A stretch of DNA of 64,000 nucleotides from Bordetella parapertussis (GCA_943331005.2 CALQJX020000011.1:62001-126000), one strand, 5' to 3'. Counted from the stretch's first letter, positions 34,934-43,778 are shown. Program-made: numbers and translations. The notes: generated by a model not told the origin, from the letters alone.

Positions 34934-35501
34934 TGAAAATTTGTTGATATCTTTTTCCCGGTTTAGCAACTTTCGGCGCGCTTTTTGTGCAGATAATAGT
35001 TTGTTCATCTCTGCCATTCCACAGATAGTGGTATATGTTCGGGAGAACAGGGAGAGAAAAACGGGAGATTTTTGGGAAATTACTCCCATGGTGTGAGGTG
35101 CCCCATTTTGAGATCTGTCACAGGCTGCTGCTCACTCGGAACAACGGGAGAAAAGTGGGAGACTTTTGGGAGATTATTTCTCTTTAAATGATTGGTTATG
35201 AATAGCTTAGCTCATTTCTAAAAAATATTTTCCCGTGAGAGATTTTGAGCAAACACGCATCCTTGTTTCTTTAAGAAGTACTTAGTGCGTTTAGCAGATC
35301 TTTGAGATGTATTAACGGGAATATGGCGGGAGAAAAGTGGGAGATTTTCCCATCGCTAAAACAAAGCTCACTCATTGATTATCAATATGCTACGTCATAA
35401 ATTGCCCGCTGCTCATTTAATTTTTTTCAAATGAGAAGGGAAATACCCTGCAGATGGATTATTTACCCCAATTTTGCATTCATCATTAATATAGTATCCA
35501 T
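34934..35501. repeat. Gene-free region with three AG-rich direct repeats
   Basis: 568 bp without a credible gene. Three copies of a motif close to GGGAGAAAAGTGGGAGATTT lie at 35050-35077, 35146-35171 and 35328-35348, all in the same orientation and spaced 96 and 182 bp. Copies one and two share the tail TTTTGGGA. A weaker relative (GAGAGATTTTGAG) is near 35237. No hairpin, tRNA or known riboswitch is seen. The copies could be protein-binding sites or a decayed repeat. Confidence 0.6.
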
Positions 35502-35849
35502 ATGTATGAAAATAAAAATGAACCCATAGCCACGCGGGCGGTATTCCTGTCCCGCATTTTCAGAAGTATACTCATAGCAATGGTCATATTGTTCATTTGT
35601 CTGCTTATCGGGGTTTTAGGGTATCATTATTGTGCCAATATCAACTGGATAGACTCCCTGCACAATGCCTCCATGATCCTCAGTGGCATGGGGCCGGTGG
35701 TAGAAATTAAGAATACTGCTGGTAAGTTGTTCTCTTCTGCCTATGCCTTATTCAGCGGGGTTGCCTTCATTACCAATATCGGTATCATTCTGGCACCTGC
35801 CGCACACAGGCTGTTTCACCGGCTGCACATCGACGATTCCGATCAGTGA
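35502..35849 (+). CDS. Small two-helix membrane protein, ion-channel-pore-like
   Basis: 115 residues. Helix one (SILIAMVILFICLLIGVLGY, about 22-41) and helix two (AYALFSGVAFITNIGIILAP, about 80-99) bracket SLHNASMILSGMGPVVEIK, in the position of the pore loop of two-helix potassium channels. However, the canonical TVGYG filter is not there. The ending RLFHRLHIDD is cytosolic. The family is common in Bacteroidota as a hypothetical. Start ATG 35502. No operon partner is close. Confidence 0.6.
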   Translation: MYENKNEPIATRAVFLSRIFRSILIAMVILFICLLIGVLGYHYCANINWIDSLHNASMILSGMGPVVEIKNTAGKLFSSAYALFSGVAFITNIGIILAPAAHRLFHRLHIDDSDQ

Positions 35850-35887
35850 TGCACCACCTGCAGAGTCGGCACATTGCAGCATTTTAA

Positions 35888-35902
35888 CCGACAATTTGTC
35901 GG
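35888..35902 (+). promoter_or_regulatory. Palindrome CCGACAA-T-TTGTCGG upstream of grpE
   Basis: Perfect 7-bp inverted repeat with a one-base centre, 42 bp before the grpE ATG. A second, 6-bp version (CGACAA-C-TTGTCG) lies inside grpE at 36015-36027. The pair fits an operator for a dimeric regulator. It is not the CIRCE element (TTAGCACTC-N9-GAGTGCTAA). Confidence 0.5.
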
Positions 35903-35943
35903 AAAATCAAATTTGGCAAAGAAATTGACAACTTTATAATACT

Positions 35944-36567
35944 ATGTTTTTCAAAAAAAAGAAGGATATGAGCGAACAGAAAACAGACAATAAGAATACT
36001 ACCAATGAAAATACCGACAACTTGTCGCAGGCCGATGGAATGGAGGAAGTTTTGTCAAATGTGCTGAACACAGACGATAGCAGAAGCGGTGCAGACCTGA
36101 TCGATGAGGGCATAGATGAAGAAAAAGACAAATTGCTGGCAGAAATAGCCGAACTGAAAGACAAACAGCTCCGCCAGTTGGCAGAGTTCGAGAATTTCAG
36201 GCGCCGTCAGGCAAAGGAGCGTGTAGAATTACAGCAGACTGCCGGTCGCGAGATCATCCAGTCACTGCTCGATGCGCTTGATGATGTGGACAGGGCAGAA
36301 AAACAACTCGAGACCACTACCGATATTGCTATTGCCAAAGAAGGTATTGCATTGGTTTTCAGTAAGCTGCGCAATATCATGCACAGCAAGGGGCTCCGCC
36401 GTATGGAAGCGATCAACAAAGAATTCGATGTAGATCTGCACGAGGCCATCACAGAGATCCCTGCCGGAAAAGACGATATGATCGGAAAAGTCATTGCAGA
36501 GGTCGAATGTGGCTATTATCTCAATGATAAGCTCATCAGGCATGCCAAAGTGGTGATTGGAAAATAA
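35944..36567 (+). CDS. grpE: Nucleotide exchange factor GrpE
   Basis: 207 residues. The acidic, variable N-terminus (about 1-65) is followed by the long coiled-coil helix (ELKDKQLRQLAEFENFRRRQ). The C-terminal beta-wing ends in AEVECGYYLNDKLIRHAKVVIG, the family's GYxLxDRxLRPAxVxV motif. GrpE releases ADP from DnaK. dnaJ follows 103 bp downstream on the same strand. The start is ATG 35944; an internal ATG (MSEQKT) is less likely. Confidence 0.95.
   Translation: MFFKKKKDMSEQKTDNKNTTNENTDNLSQADGMEEVLSNVLNTDDSRSGADLIDEGIDEEKDKLLAEIAELKDKQLRQLAEFENFRRRQAKERVELQQTAGREIIQSLLDALDDVDRAEKQLETTTDIAIAKEGIALVFSKLRNIMHSKGLRRMEAINKEFDVDLHEAITEIPAGKDDMIGKVIAEVECGYYLNDKLIRHAKVVIGK
36015..36027 (+). promoter_or_regulatory. 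Second palindrome CGACAA-C-TTGTCG inside grpE
   Basis: Perfect 6-bp arms with a one-base centre, about 126 bp after the first copy upstream of grpE (35889-35901), with the same sequence. It could form a pair of sites for a looping repressor. It also encodes part of grpE, so chance similarity is possible. Confidence 0.4.
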
Positions 36568-36670
36568 AAAGTACAGATTTTATTAGTTAATTAGTGTGCC
36601 GGAATCGGAATGGATACCCTTTCTCCTGTTCTCACAGGCAAGATTGTCCGGTCACAAATACTGAGTATAA

Positions 36671-37849
36671 ATGTCAAAAAGAGATTACTATGAAGTGTTG
36701 GGTGTGTCTAAGACCGCTACAGCCGATGAGATAAAGAAGTCATACCGCAAGATCGCATTGGAGTTTCACCCCGACCGCAATCCGGGCAATAAAGACGCAG
36801 AGGAAAAATTCAAGGAGGCCGCAGAAGCCTACGATACCCTCAGTAATACCGATAAGCGTGCGCAGTACGATCGTTTTGGTCATGCAGGCAGTGGCGGCGG
36901 TGGTGGCTATGGCGGCGGTTATGGTCCGCAGGGTGGCATGCGCATGGAAGATATCTTCCAGAACTTCGGCGACATCTTCGGCAACGATATGTTTGGTGGC
37001 ATGTTTGGTGGTGCAGGTGGTGGCGGCGGTCGCCGTCAGGGCTCTCGTGGTGCCAATCTCCGCATAAAACTGAAAATGGACTATGGCGAAATTGCCAATG
37101 GTGCCACTAAAAAGATAAAAGTAAAAAAGCACGTCACCTGCCAGCAATGTACAGGTAGCGGCGCCAAAGACAAAGGTTCGGTGCAGACATGCGGTACTTG
37201 TTCCGGTTCGGGTCAGGTGCGCCGTGTTACCAATACTTTCCTGGGGCAGATGCAGACTGTTACTACATGTCCTACATGTAATGGCGAGGGCAGCACTATC
37301 ACGCAGAAGTGTGGCAGCTGTAAAGGCGAAGGCCGTGTTTATGGAGAAGAGACACTGAGTCTGGAAATACCTGCAGGTGTGCAGGACGGTATGCAGCTCA
37401 GCATGCACGCAAAAGGCAATGCCGGCGAAAGGGGTGGTCCTCCGGGCGATCTGCTGCTGGTGGTAGAAGAAGAAAAACACGAACATCTTGTCCGTCGCGA
37501 TCTCGATGTGGTGTATCAGTTACACATTTCCTTCCCCGATGCCGTATTGGGTATGCAGGCCGAGGTGCCAACCATTGATGGTAAGGCAAAGATCAAGATT
37601 CCTGCTGGCACACAAAGCGGCAAGATCTTCAGGCTGAAGGGCAAGGGTTTCCCTGCTTTCCAGTCATACGAAAAAGGCGATCAGTTGGTAGAAGTGAATG
37701 TATGGTCTCCGCAGAACCTCAGCAACGAAGAAAAAGATATGCTCGAAAAACTGAAGAACTCTCCCAACTTCAAACCGGGCCCCAATGCCCGTGCAGATAA
37801 GGAAGAACGCGGTTTTTTCGATAAGATAAAAGACGCTTTTGCAGGATAG
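36671..37849 (+). CDS. dnaJ: Chaperone protein DnaJ
   Basis: 392 residues with the full DnaJ layout. The J domain has HPD at 33-35 ([10 protein letters not shown]). A Gly/Phe-rich linker covers about 75-130. The zinc region starts near residue 157 with four CxxCxGxG units ([32 protein letters not shown]). C-terminal substrate-binding domains end in FFDKIKDAF. It stimulates DnaK ATPase and hands over unfolded clients. Same unit as grpE; a terminator follows. Confidence 0.97.
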   Translation: MSKRDYYEVLGVSKTATADEIKKSYRKIALEFHPDRNPGNKDAEEKFKEAAEAYDTLSNTDKRAQYDRFGHAGSGGGGGYGGGYGPQGGMRMEDIFQNFGDIFGNDMFGGMFGGAGGGGGRRQGSRGANLRIKLKMDYGEIANGATKKIKVKKHVTCQQCTGSGAKDKGSVQTCGTCSGSGQVRRVTNTFLGQMQTVTTCPTCNGEGSTITQKCGSCKGEGRVYGEETLSLEIPAGVQDGMQLSMHAKGNAGERGGPPGDLLLVVEEEKHEHLVRRDLDVVYQLHISFPDAVLGMQAEVPTIDGKAKIKIPAGTQSGKIFRLKGKGFPAFQSYEKGDQLVEVNVWSPQNLSNEEKDMLEKLKNSPNFKPGPNARADKEERGFFDKIKDAFAG

Positions 37850-37880
37850 TATCCTGCAGTAAGGCTTACTGGTAATTGTG

Positions 37881-37914
37881 CAAATGTTGGTGTCTCACAC
37901 CAACATTTGTCTTT
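37881..37914 (+). terminator. Rho-independent terminator after dnaJ
   Basis: Perfect 13-bp stem CAAATGTTGGTGT / ACACCAACATTTG (37881-37893 with 37897-37909), loop CTC, then TCTTTT. It also lies between dnaJ and the convergent exonuclease gene. Confidence 0.92.
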
Positions 37915-37924
37915 TAGAGCAGTA

Positions 37925-39268
37925 TCAGAACATCACGCACTTTTCAGGGTATTCGGTGGCGTGGCGCAGCACCAGATTGCGTATGTAGTCATTGTCCTGC
38001 ACAGGTTCTATACTGGCCAGCAGGGCGTCTATATTTTCCAGTTGTTTCTGCTTGTCATTCAGGTAGCCCATCCCATACAGATTCCCTTCTTTTACCAGTA
38101 TGCAGCTATGTTCATTGTCGTCTATACCCTTGTCTATAAGTGCAAAGGTGGGTAGGTTGCTGCGAATCCATGATACTGCCTTAGCGGCTCTGTCATTATA
38201 GTCGCCGGGGTGCTCATGGTTATCGGCGCAGCCACATTCCGGATGGGTGGATATATTGCACAGCCTCGTGCAAAGCTCGTACTGTTCTATCAGTTCGCGC
38301 AGCATGAAGTGGCCTTCGGTTATGGTATTGAAGGTATAGATCGGTTTCACATTGCGCCTTATCTTCTCTACGGCAAAGCGGGTAAACCCAAGCATATCCT
38401 CATACACAAACAGCCCGAACTTTGCCAGGTATCCCCGCTGACTGCGGTTGTGTACCGGCCATAGCTTACGTATCTCTGCGCTTTCCAGTATGTGGGCCAT
38501 CAGTTCTGTGGCGCACTCTTTATAGCTCACATGGTAGGTCTCCTTCAGGAAGTCCTGCTTCTGTTTGTGCGGTTTGTTGTTAGAGAAATGGCTTTTCACC
38601 CGCTTGCGTATGTTCAGTGCCTTGCCTATATATATGGCCTTGCCGGCAGCATTGTAGAAGTAGTACACCCCTGCGCACGAGGGTAGTTTTTCCAGCTCGG
38701 CTACAGGCAGGTGTGGTGGCAGGTACTGCTCGCTGTTGCGACCTTTCAGCATGGTGGCTATAGCGCCAATAGTGTCTTTCTGGGTTATTATGCTCAGCAG
38801 GTCTGCAGTGGCAAGTGCATCGCCGCCTGCGCGGTGGTGGTTGCCGTGGTTGATGTTCAGTTGTTGGGTCAGCTTACCCAGACTATAACCATTCAGGCCA
38901 GGCAATACCTTCCTCGATAGCCGAACGGTGCATAGTTTCTTGCAGTCCAGGTCATAGCCTGCTGCCTGCAGGTGGTACTTCACAAAAGAATAGTCGAAGT
39001 TCACGTTGTGTGCCACAAAGATCTTGTCCTGAAGCAGTTCATATACCTGCCCTGCTATCTCGCTGAAGTGGGGTGCGTTCTGCACCATGGTCTCGTCTAT
39101 GCCGGTGAGCCGCTGAATGAAGTAGGGAATAGGTACCAAAGGGTTTACCAGACTTTCGTAGAAATGCAGCACCTTGCTACCGTCATGTATCACTATAGCT
39201 ATCTCAGTTATGCCGTTTGCCGCTGCATAACTGCCTGTCGTTTCAATATCCACTACTGCATAAAGCAC
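37925..39268 (-). CDS. DnaQ-like 3'-5' exonuclease fused to a GIY-YIG (UvrC-type) nuclease
   Basis: 447 residues. Residues 1-170 are a DEDDh exonuclease: Asp7 and Glu9 in DIETTG, Asp92 in NVNFD, His145 and Asp150 in HRAGGDA. Residues about 195-280 are a GIY-YIG domain (GVYYFYN, AIYIGKALNIRKRV) as in UvrC and Cho. The C-terminal part is uncharacterised, with several Cys/His near 350-370 (STHPECGC). Such fusions are known in Actinobacteria and Bacteroidota and are thought to act in DNA repair. The start is a GTG at 39268; no in-frame ATG is near it. Confidence 0.9.
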   Translation of the reverse strand: MLYAVVDIETTGSYAAANGITEIAIVIHDGSKVLHFYESLVNPLVPIPYFIQRLTGIDETMVQNAPHFSEIAGQVYELLQDKIFVAHNVNFDYSFVKYHLQAAGYDLDCKKLCTVRLSRKVLPGLNGYSLGKLTQQLNINHGNHHRAGGDALATADLLSIITQKDTIGAIATMLKGRNSEQYLPPHLPVAELEKLPSCAGVYYFYNAAGKAIYIGKALNIRKRVKSHFSNNKPHKQKQDFLKETYHVSYKECATELMAHILESAEIRKLWPVHNRSQRGYLAKFGLFVYEDMLGFTRFAVEKIRRNVKPIYTFNTITEGHFMLRELIEQYELCTRLCNISTHPECGCADNHEHPGDYNDRAAKAVSWIRSNLPTFALIDKGIDDNEHSCILVKEGNLYGMGYLNDKQKQLENIDALLASIEPVQDNDYIRNLVLRHATEYPEKCVMF

Positions 39269-39453
39269 CTTTTCTCCCCTTTTTGATTCCTAAAGATAGT
39301 AATTCCCCCAATGCCAATAGTCGTTGTAACTAACTTTGGGTGAGCCGAAGGTGCATTTTTATAATTATAAATAACAAATAGTTAAGAAAATTAGGTTAGG
39401 AAAAATCAAATAAATTATGATATTTTGCATCTACGTCAGATAACCCGATAGAT

Positions 39454-41385
39454 ATGCAACTTACTTACCCCTCTCTTCTTAAGAGGGCCCGATACACCAG
39501 TTTACGTCGGGGTTGGCTGTTTTTTGCCATTTTCTGCAATAAAGTGCCCATTTTCTTTAGTTTTTTGCTGTTTTGCCTTTTCTGTTCACCACTCACTTTT
39601 GCGCAGCAACCCAATTTATCCAAAGCTGTAGTGCTCAATACAAAGCCTTCCCTTTCAGGCAAAAACGAGCGTGCGGTTATTCTTTCGCACAAAGAAGCAG
39701 AATCGTTTCTGGCTGCAGAACTGAAAAAAGCTAACAATGCCGATCTGCGCAAGATCAAACAATGTCTCTTATTTGGTGCCAATGTGAGGTCCGCAGGGCC
39801 TGATGGCTGGTCTGTACTGCACACGGCAGCAATGCACGGCGATCTGGAATTGGTAGAGGTATGTCTGGCAAAGGGTGTTCCTGTCAATGGCTTGTGGCAC
39901 AATTCATTAAGGAAGTTGACTCCGATTTGCCTGGCAGTAAAGAACAACAGAACCGACGCGGCCAAACTGCTCCGCGATAAGAAAGGTACATACGGTGTTG
40001 CCGATGGTGTAAGTATCACTCAGGTTTATGACAGTGGCAATGTTTATGTAGGGGGCATGCTGAACGGCGAACGATCTGGTGAAGGCACTTTGACCTTTGC
40101 CGATGGCGAAAAATACGTAGGCAACTGGCTGGCCGATGAAATGAGTGGCTTTGGGGTATTCTGCTACGTAGAGGGCAGCAAATACATGGGCAACTGGCAG
40201 CACGACAAAATGAATGGCTCCGGTATCTTCTTCATGAGCAGTGGAGATAGTTACGAGGGCAACTGGGTAAACGGAGTGCTGGAGGGTGAAGGTAAGTTTG
40301 GCTGGCGCAATGGCAATAGGTACGTAGGTCATTTCGATAAAGGAAAGCTATCGGGCAAGGGTACCTTTTACTGGAGGAATGGTGATAAATACATAGGGCT
40401 CTTTGCCTATGGCAAAATGAACGGTAAGGGAGTGAAATACCTGATCAACGGCGATAAATTGGAAGGCACATGGCGCAATGACTCACTGGTGGGTTTTGCA
40501 ACCTGTACCAGCCGCAAGGGCGATAAATACAGTGGGCGTTTCGAAAACGATGCGCTGAACGGAGAAGGTACAGTACAGTTCGTTACCGGCGAGAAGTATA
40601 CCGGTGAGTGGAAGAACGGTATGTATGACGGTAAGGGTATCTTTACCCGCCGCAATGGAGATATCTATATAGGTCAGTTCGAAAGGAATAAGTTTCATGG
40701 CCAGGGCGAATTCATTTGGAGCACCTGCGAGCGCTATGTAGGTGAGTTCAAAGAGGGCAAAGCTTCGGGCAAGGGTATTATCTACTTCCCTACCAACGAC
40801 CAGTATGAAGGGGAATGGAGTGAGGGAATGGAAAATGGTAAAGGTGTCTTCCGCTGGAACAACGGAGACCTCTATACCGGAGAATTGAAGAACGACAGGC
40901 TTTGCGGAAAGGGGGTTATGCAATGGACATCGGGCGACAGATATGAGGGCGAATACCTGAATAGCAACCGTCATGGCAAGGGAACTTATTACTGGATTGG
41001 TGGCGATAGGTATGATGGCGACTTTGAGAACAACATGCGTTGGGGAGAAGAGGGCACCTACCTATGGACCAACGGCGATATGTATGTTGGGCAGTGGGTA
41101 CGCGATAGCAAGAATGGCTGCGGTACCTTTTACTGGCGCAATGGCGATACCTATGTAGGCGAATTTGAGAATGACCTGAAACATGGTTACGGCACCTATA
41201 CAAGAGGCGTGAACGGCACCATAAAGAATTGTTTTGGTTGCTACAAATATGCCGGCCAGTGGGTGCATGGCGAAAAGCATGGCATTGGCCGTTGCTACGA
41301 TTTCAAAGGCAAGCTACTCTATGAGGGGCCATTTGAGCATGATATGCCCACAGGCAAGTATCCCTACCACCTCTTCCTAAGGTAG
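39454..41385 (+). CDS. Ankyrin plus MORN-repeat protein with N-terminal membrane/export segment
   Basis: 643 residues. A long N-terminus with a hydrophobic stretch (IFFSFLLFCLFCSPLTFAQQ, about 33-52) serves as signal peptide or anchor. About 108-175 are ankyrin-like units (DGWSVLHTAAMHGDLELVE). From about 195 come roughly nineteen MORN repeats of 23 residues, consensus DxYxGxWxNxxxxGxGxxxxxxG. MORN repeats bind lipids or act as extended scaffolds. The array is very regular, with one irregular copy near the end (NGTIKNCFGCYKYAG). No catalytic domain seen. Confidence 0.9.
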   Translation: MQLTYPSLLKRARYTSLRRGWLFFAIFCNKVPIFFSFLLFCLFCSPLTFAQQPNLSKAVVLNTKPSLSGKNERAVILSHKEAESFLAAELKKANNADLRKIKQCLLFGANVRSAGPDGWSVLHTAAMHGDLELVEVCLAKGVPVNGLWHNSLRKLTPICLAVKNNRTDAAKLLRDKKGTYGVADGVSITQVYDSGNVYVGGMLNGERSGEGTLTFADGEKYVGNWLADEMSGFGVFCYVEGSKYMGNWQHDKMNGSGIFFMSSGDSYEGNWVNGVLEGEGKFGWRNGNRYVGHFDKGKLSGKGTFYWRNGDKYIGLFAYGKMNGKGVKYLINGDKLEGTWRNDSLVGFATCTSRKGDKYSGRFENDALNGEGTVQFVTGEKYTGEWKNGMYDGKGIFTRRNGDIYIGQFERNKFHGQGEFIWSTCERYVGEFKEGKASGKGIIYFPTNDQYEGEWSEGMENGKGVFRWNNGDLYTGELKNDRLCGKGVMQWTSGDRYEGEYLNSNRHGKGTYYWIGGDRYDGDFENNMRWGEEGTYLWTNGDMYVGQWVRDSKNGCGTFYWRNGDTYVGEFENDLKHGYGTYTRGVNGTIKNCFGCYKYAGQWVHGEKHGIGRCYDFKGKLLYEGPFEHDMPTGKYPYHLFLR

Positions 41386-41388
41386 AAG

Positions 41389-41979
41389 TTAATGGTTCTC
41401 TTCTTTCTTATCGAAGTATTTTTTAGCTATACTGTCCAGCGCTCCGTAGAAGTCTGCACCGTATTTGCGCACTATAGCTTCCTGCAGGAATTTGTATACT
41501 GGTACCTTCAGCTTTCTGCCTTGTTTGCAGGCAGGTTTGCAAAGGTCTTCTCTTGGCTCATAATTCACGGCTTCATAGCCGGGGTGAGATATGATGCGTA
41601 TTGGGTATAAATGGCACGAAATAGGCTTCCTGAAGTCGATCTTGCTATCTTTCCAGGCCTGTTCTATACCACACTTCACTATGCCCAGTTCGTCGGTAAT
41701 GCCGTATACACAAATACCACCGTTTACGGTAGGTGTCACATAGCCATATTCGCTGTCGGTGGTGTGTGTGCCCTGCCGCTCTATCTCTTGTATATACTCT
41801 GGAGTGAGGTAGGAGGTGATCACCGGATAGATACTTTTCAGGATCTTGGTCTCTTCCTTGGTTAGTGGTGCGCCGCAATCGCCATCTACACAACAGCCTC
41901 CCTTGCATTTGTTCAGGTCACAAACAAATTGCTCTTCTATGATCTCATCGCTCAGGAGTACGTTGTCTATTGCTATCAT
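41389..41979 (-). CDS. DUF3109 family cysteine-rich protein
   Basis: 196 residues. Family hallmarks are EEQFVCDLNKCKGGCCVDGDCGAPL at about 16-40, then GGICVYG and KPISCHLYPIR. The Cys spacing (CxxxCxxxCCxxxxC and later single Cys) suggests a zinc- or iron-sulfur-binding fold, as in the related YkgJ family. Soluble, function unknown. Stop and start are two bases from the CBS gene, so they form a pair; it converges with the MORN gene across three bases. Confidence 0.9.
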   Translation of the reverse strand: MIAIDNVLLSDEIIEEQFVCDLNKCKGGCCVDGDCGAPLTKEETKILKSIYPVITSYLTPEYIQEIERQGTHTTDSEYGYVTPTVNGGICVYGITDELGIVKCGIEQAWKDSKIDFRKPISCHLYPIRIISHPGYEAVNYEPREDLCKPACKQGRKLKVPVYKFLQEAIVRKYGADFYGALDSIAKKYFDKKEENH

Positions 41980-41981
41980 GG

Positions 41982-42641
41982 CTACATGTTGATATAATTC
42001 ATCAGCAGGTTGTATTTGCTGAGTATGTCTTCTTTATTGGTCTCGCGGCCAAAAACCTCTACCGCGTGGTAATTATGTCTTTCGAAGGATGCTACAACAG
42101 CATCGAGTACGGTCCTGTTCAGCTTCATGGTTATTTCCAGCATCCCCCTTTCGTTGGTGCGGGAGTGCATGGCCAGTAGAATCACATCCTCATTCTCGCA
42201 AATACGGGCTATCTCGTACATTGAGTAGTTGCGGGGTGGTATCTCCAGTACCAGAATACCACCGGGGCTGCTCATGCCGCTATTCTCTGCAACATAAGCA
42301 AGCAGGTTATCGCGGTCTATACTGCCCAGGTATTTCTGTTCCCCGTCCAGCACAGGCAACAAAGGCAATCTTGCCTGATGCATGATGGATATAGCCTCGA
42401 ACGGATGTGCGAAAGATGATATGGCAGGTTTGTATTGCAGCAGGCCTGTATCAGACAGTTTCACGCCTGCATCTTTTACCTCCAGCAAATTTTCTTCTGT
42501 GACCAGTCCTTCATATTCATCGTCAGTTACCACGGGCAATCCACCGATGTTATTATCTTCCAGTATTTCCAGTGCCGCACTTACAGTGTCGGCAGGGGAA
42601 AGGACAGGAATAGCATGAGAAATCAGTTTTTCTATGGTCAT
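41982..42641 (-). CDS. CBS-domain protein
   Basis: 219 residues. Two CBS units: the first around 1-60 (KLISHAIPVLSPADTVSAAL, NNIGGLPVVTDD), the second around 70-120 (ISSFAHPFEAISIMHQARLP with LGSIDRDNLL). A C-terminal domain (about 125-215) ends KEDILSKYNLLMNYINM; it recalls ACT-like ligand folds but this is not certain. CBS pairs bind adenosyl ligands and sense energy or cyclic dinucleotides. It is followed by the DUF3109 gene after two bases. Function unknown. Confidence 0.88.
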   Translation of the reverse strand: MTIEKLISHAIPVLSPADTVSAALEILEDNNIGGLPVVTDDEYEGLVTEENLLEVKDAGVKLSDTGLLQYKPAISSFAHPFEAISIMHQARLPLLPVLDGEQKYLGSIDRDNLLAYVAENSGMSSPGGILVLEIPPRNYSMYEIARICENEDVILLAMHSRTNERGMLEITMKLNRTVLDAVVASFERHNYHAVEVFGRETNKEDILSKYNLLMNYINM

Positions 42642-42733
42642 AGCACAAGTGTCTAATACTGTTACAGCAATATACGAGCCACAATTGCAGGAAGATTTCC
42701 TTTATTCCGGTTATTGCAGTTTTTTAACTATTC

Positions 42734-43495
42734 TTATCCTTTGTGCTTTTCAAGGAAGTTGTTCAGTATCACATTAAACTCTGCCGGTACCTCCATCATT
42801 GGTGCATGGCCGCATTTATCTATCCAATGCAGCTCAGAATTGGGCAGCAACTTCTGGAATTCATCTGCCACCATGGGTGGAGTGATCGTATCGTTCTTGC
42901 CCCAGATAAGACAAACCGGTTGCTTTATCTGTTGCAGTTCATCGCCAAGGTTGTGGCGAATGGCCGAACGGGCAAGCGCAATGATCTTGATAGCTTTGAG
43001 CCTGTTGTTGATGATGCCGAAAACCTCATCTACCAGTTCTTTGGTAGCAACCTTCGGGTCGTAGAAAGTAAGTTCGGTTTTCTTCTGCACATAGTTATAG
43101 TCGCCGCGCTTGGGGTATGTTTCGCCCATTCCGTTCTCAAAAAGGCCTGAACTACCGGTGAGGGTAATGGTTCTGATGAGTTCGGGATGTTTGAGCGAGA
43201 ATACCAGGCCTACATGGCCTCCGAGCGAATTGCCCAGCAGATGTACATTCTCCAGTTTCTGGTGTTCGAAGAATTTGTGTACAAACTTTGCCAGCCCTGA
43301 AACAGAGGTGTCGAGAACTGTAAGATCGTACAATGGCAACAAGGGGATAATAACCTTGTGCGTTTGCTTGAAATGGTCGACAAGATCTTTGAAATTGCTT
43401 AATGCGCCAAACAGGCCGTGCAGCAGAACCAACGGCTCACCTGTTCCTTCTTCAACATACTTGAACTTGCCTGACTGTTTTATTTCGTAGTCCAT
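42734..43495 (-). CDS. Alpha/beta-fold hydrolase
   Basis: 253 residues from ATG 43495 (MDYEIKQSGKFKYVEE); the frame extends one codon to a TTG. The oxyanion loop is VLLHGLFGAL, the nucleophile Ser90 lies in LLGNSLGGHVG, the acid is in IWGKNDTITPP, and the His is in KCGHAPMMEVP near residue 233. The set matches MhpC/epoxide-hydrolase-like serine hydrolases. Substrate unknown. It is divergent from the DUF4294 gene; TATTTTAG (43517-43524), one base from the -7 consensus, lies about 20 bases upstream. Confidence 0.9.
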   Translation of the reverse strand: MDYEIKQSGKFKYVEEGTGEPLVLLHGLFGALSNFKDLVDHFKQTHKVIIPLLPLYDLTVLDTSVSGLAKFVHKFFEHQKLENVHLLGNSLGGHVGLVFSLKHPELIRTITLTGSSGLFENGMGETYPKRGDYNYVQKKTELTFYDPKVATKELVDEVFGIINNRLKAIKIIALARSAIRHNLGDELQQIKQPVCLIWGKNDTITPPMVADEFQKLLPNSELHWIDKCGHAPMMEVPAEFNVILNNFLEKHKG

Positions 43496-43630
43496 CAATT
43501 AAAACGCTGTGTGGTGCTAAAATACTATTGTTTCGCCAAAAAATGCAAACTTATGGTCTGTAGCAGGGGTAAAATAACTTTTTGGTACCAAGAAGTGATA
43601 ACAGTAGGGTGTTAAGGACCGACTAAAAAA

Positions 43631-43664
43631 AAGTAAAGCCTCAGCATGCGCTGAAGCTTTACTT
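43631..43664 (-). terminator. Orphan terminator hairpin on the minus strand
   Basis: Stem AAGTAAAGCCTCAGC / GCTGAAGCTTTACTT (43631-43645 with 43650-43664), one mismatch, loop ATGC. On the minus strand it is followed by a run of eight Ts (plus AAAAAAAA just before 43633). It sits between two divergent genes, where no known minus-strand transcript should end, so it may terminate an unannotated small RNA. Confidence 0.6.
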
Positions 43665-43770
43665 ACACCTTATGAAAAATATACCCACTACAAATGTAGT
43701 AGTTTTTGTGAAAAACGTATCTTTTCAATTGTTAAATTTTCTTTAGTATGATTTTGAGCATTTGTAGTCA

Positions 43771-43778
43771 TAATTTTG
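43771..43778 (+). promoter_or_regulatory. -7 box TAATTTTG of the DUF4294 gene
   Basis: TAnnTTTG match 26 bases before ATG 43805, giving a short leader. Confidence 0.5.

Noticed and set aside
34826..35089. An 87-codon minus-strand frame over the paaD end
   Set aside because: It is mostly antisense to paaD and the AG repeats, with no family pattern.
34934..35501. The AG-rich repeats as a CRISPR array
   Set aside because: Only three imperfect copies with unequal spacers (96 and 182 bp) and no cas genes.
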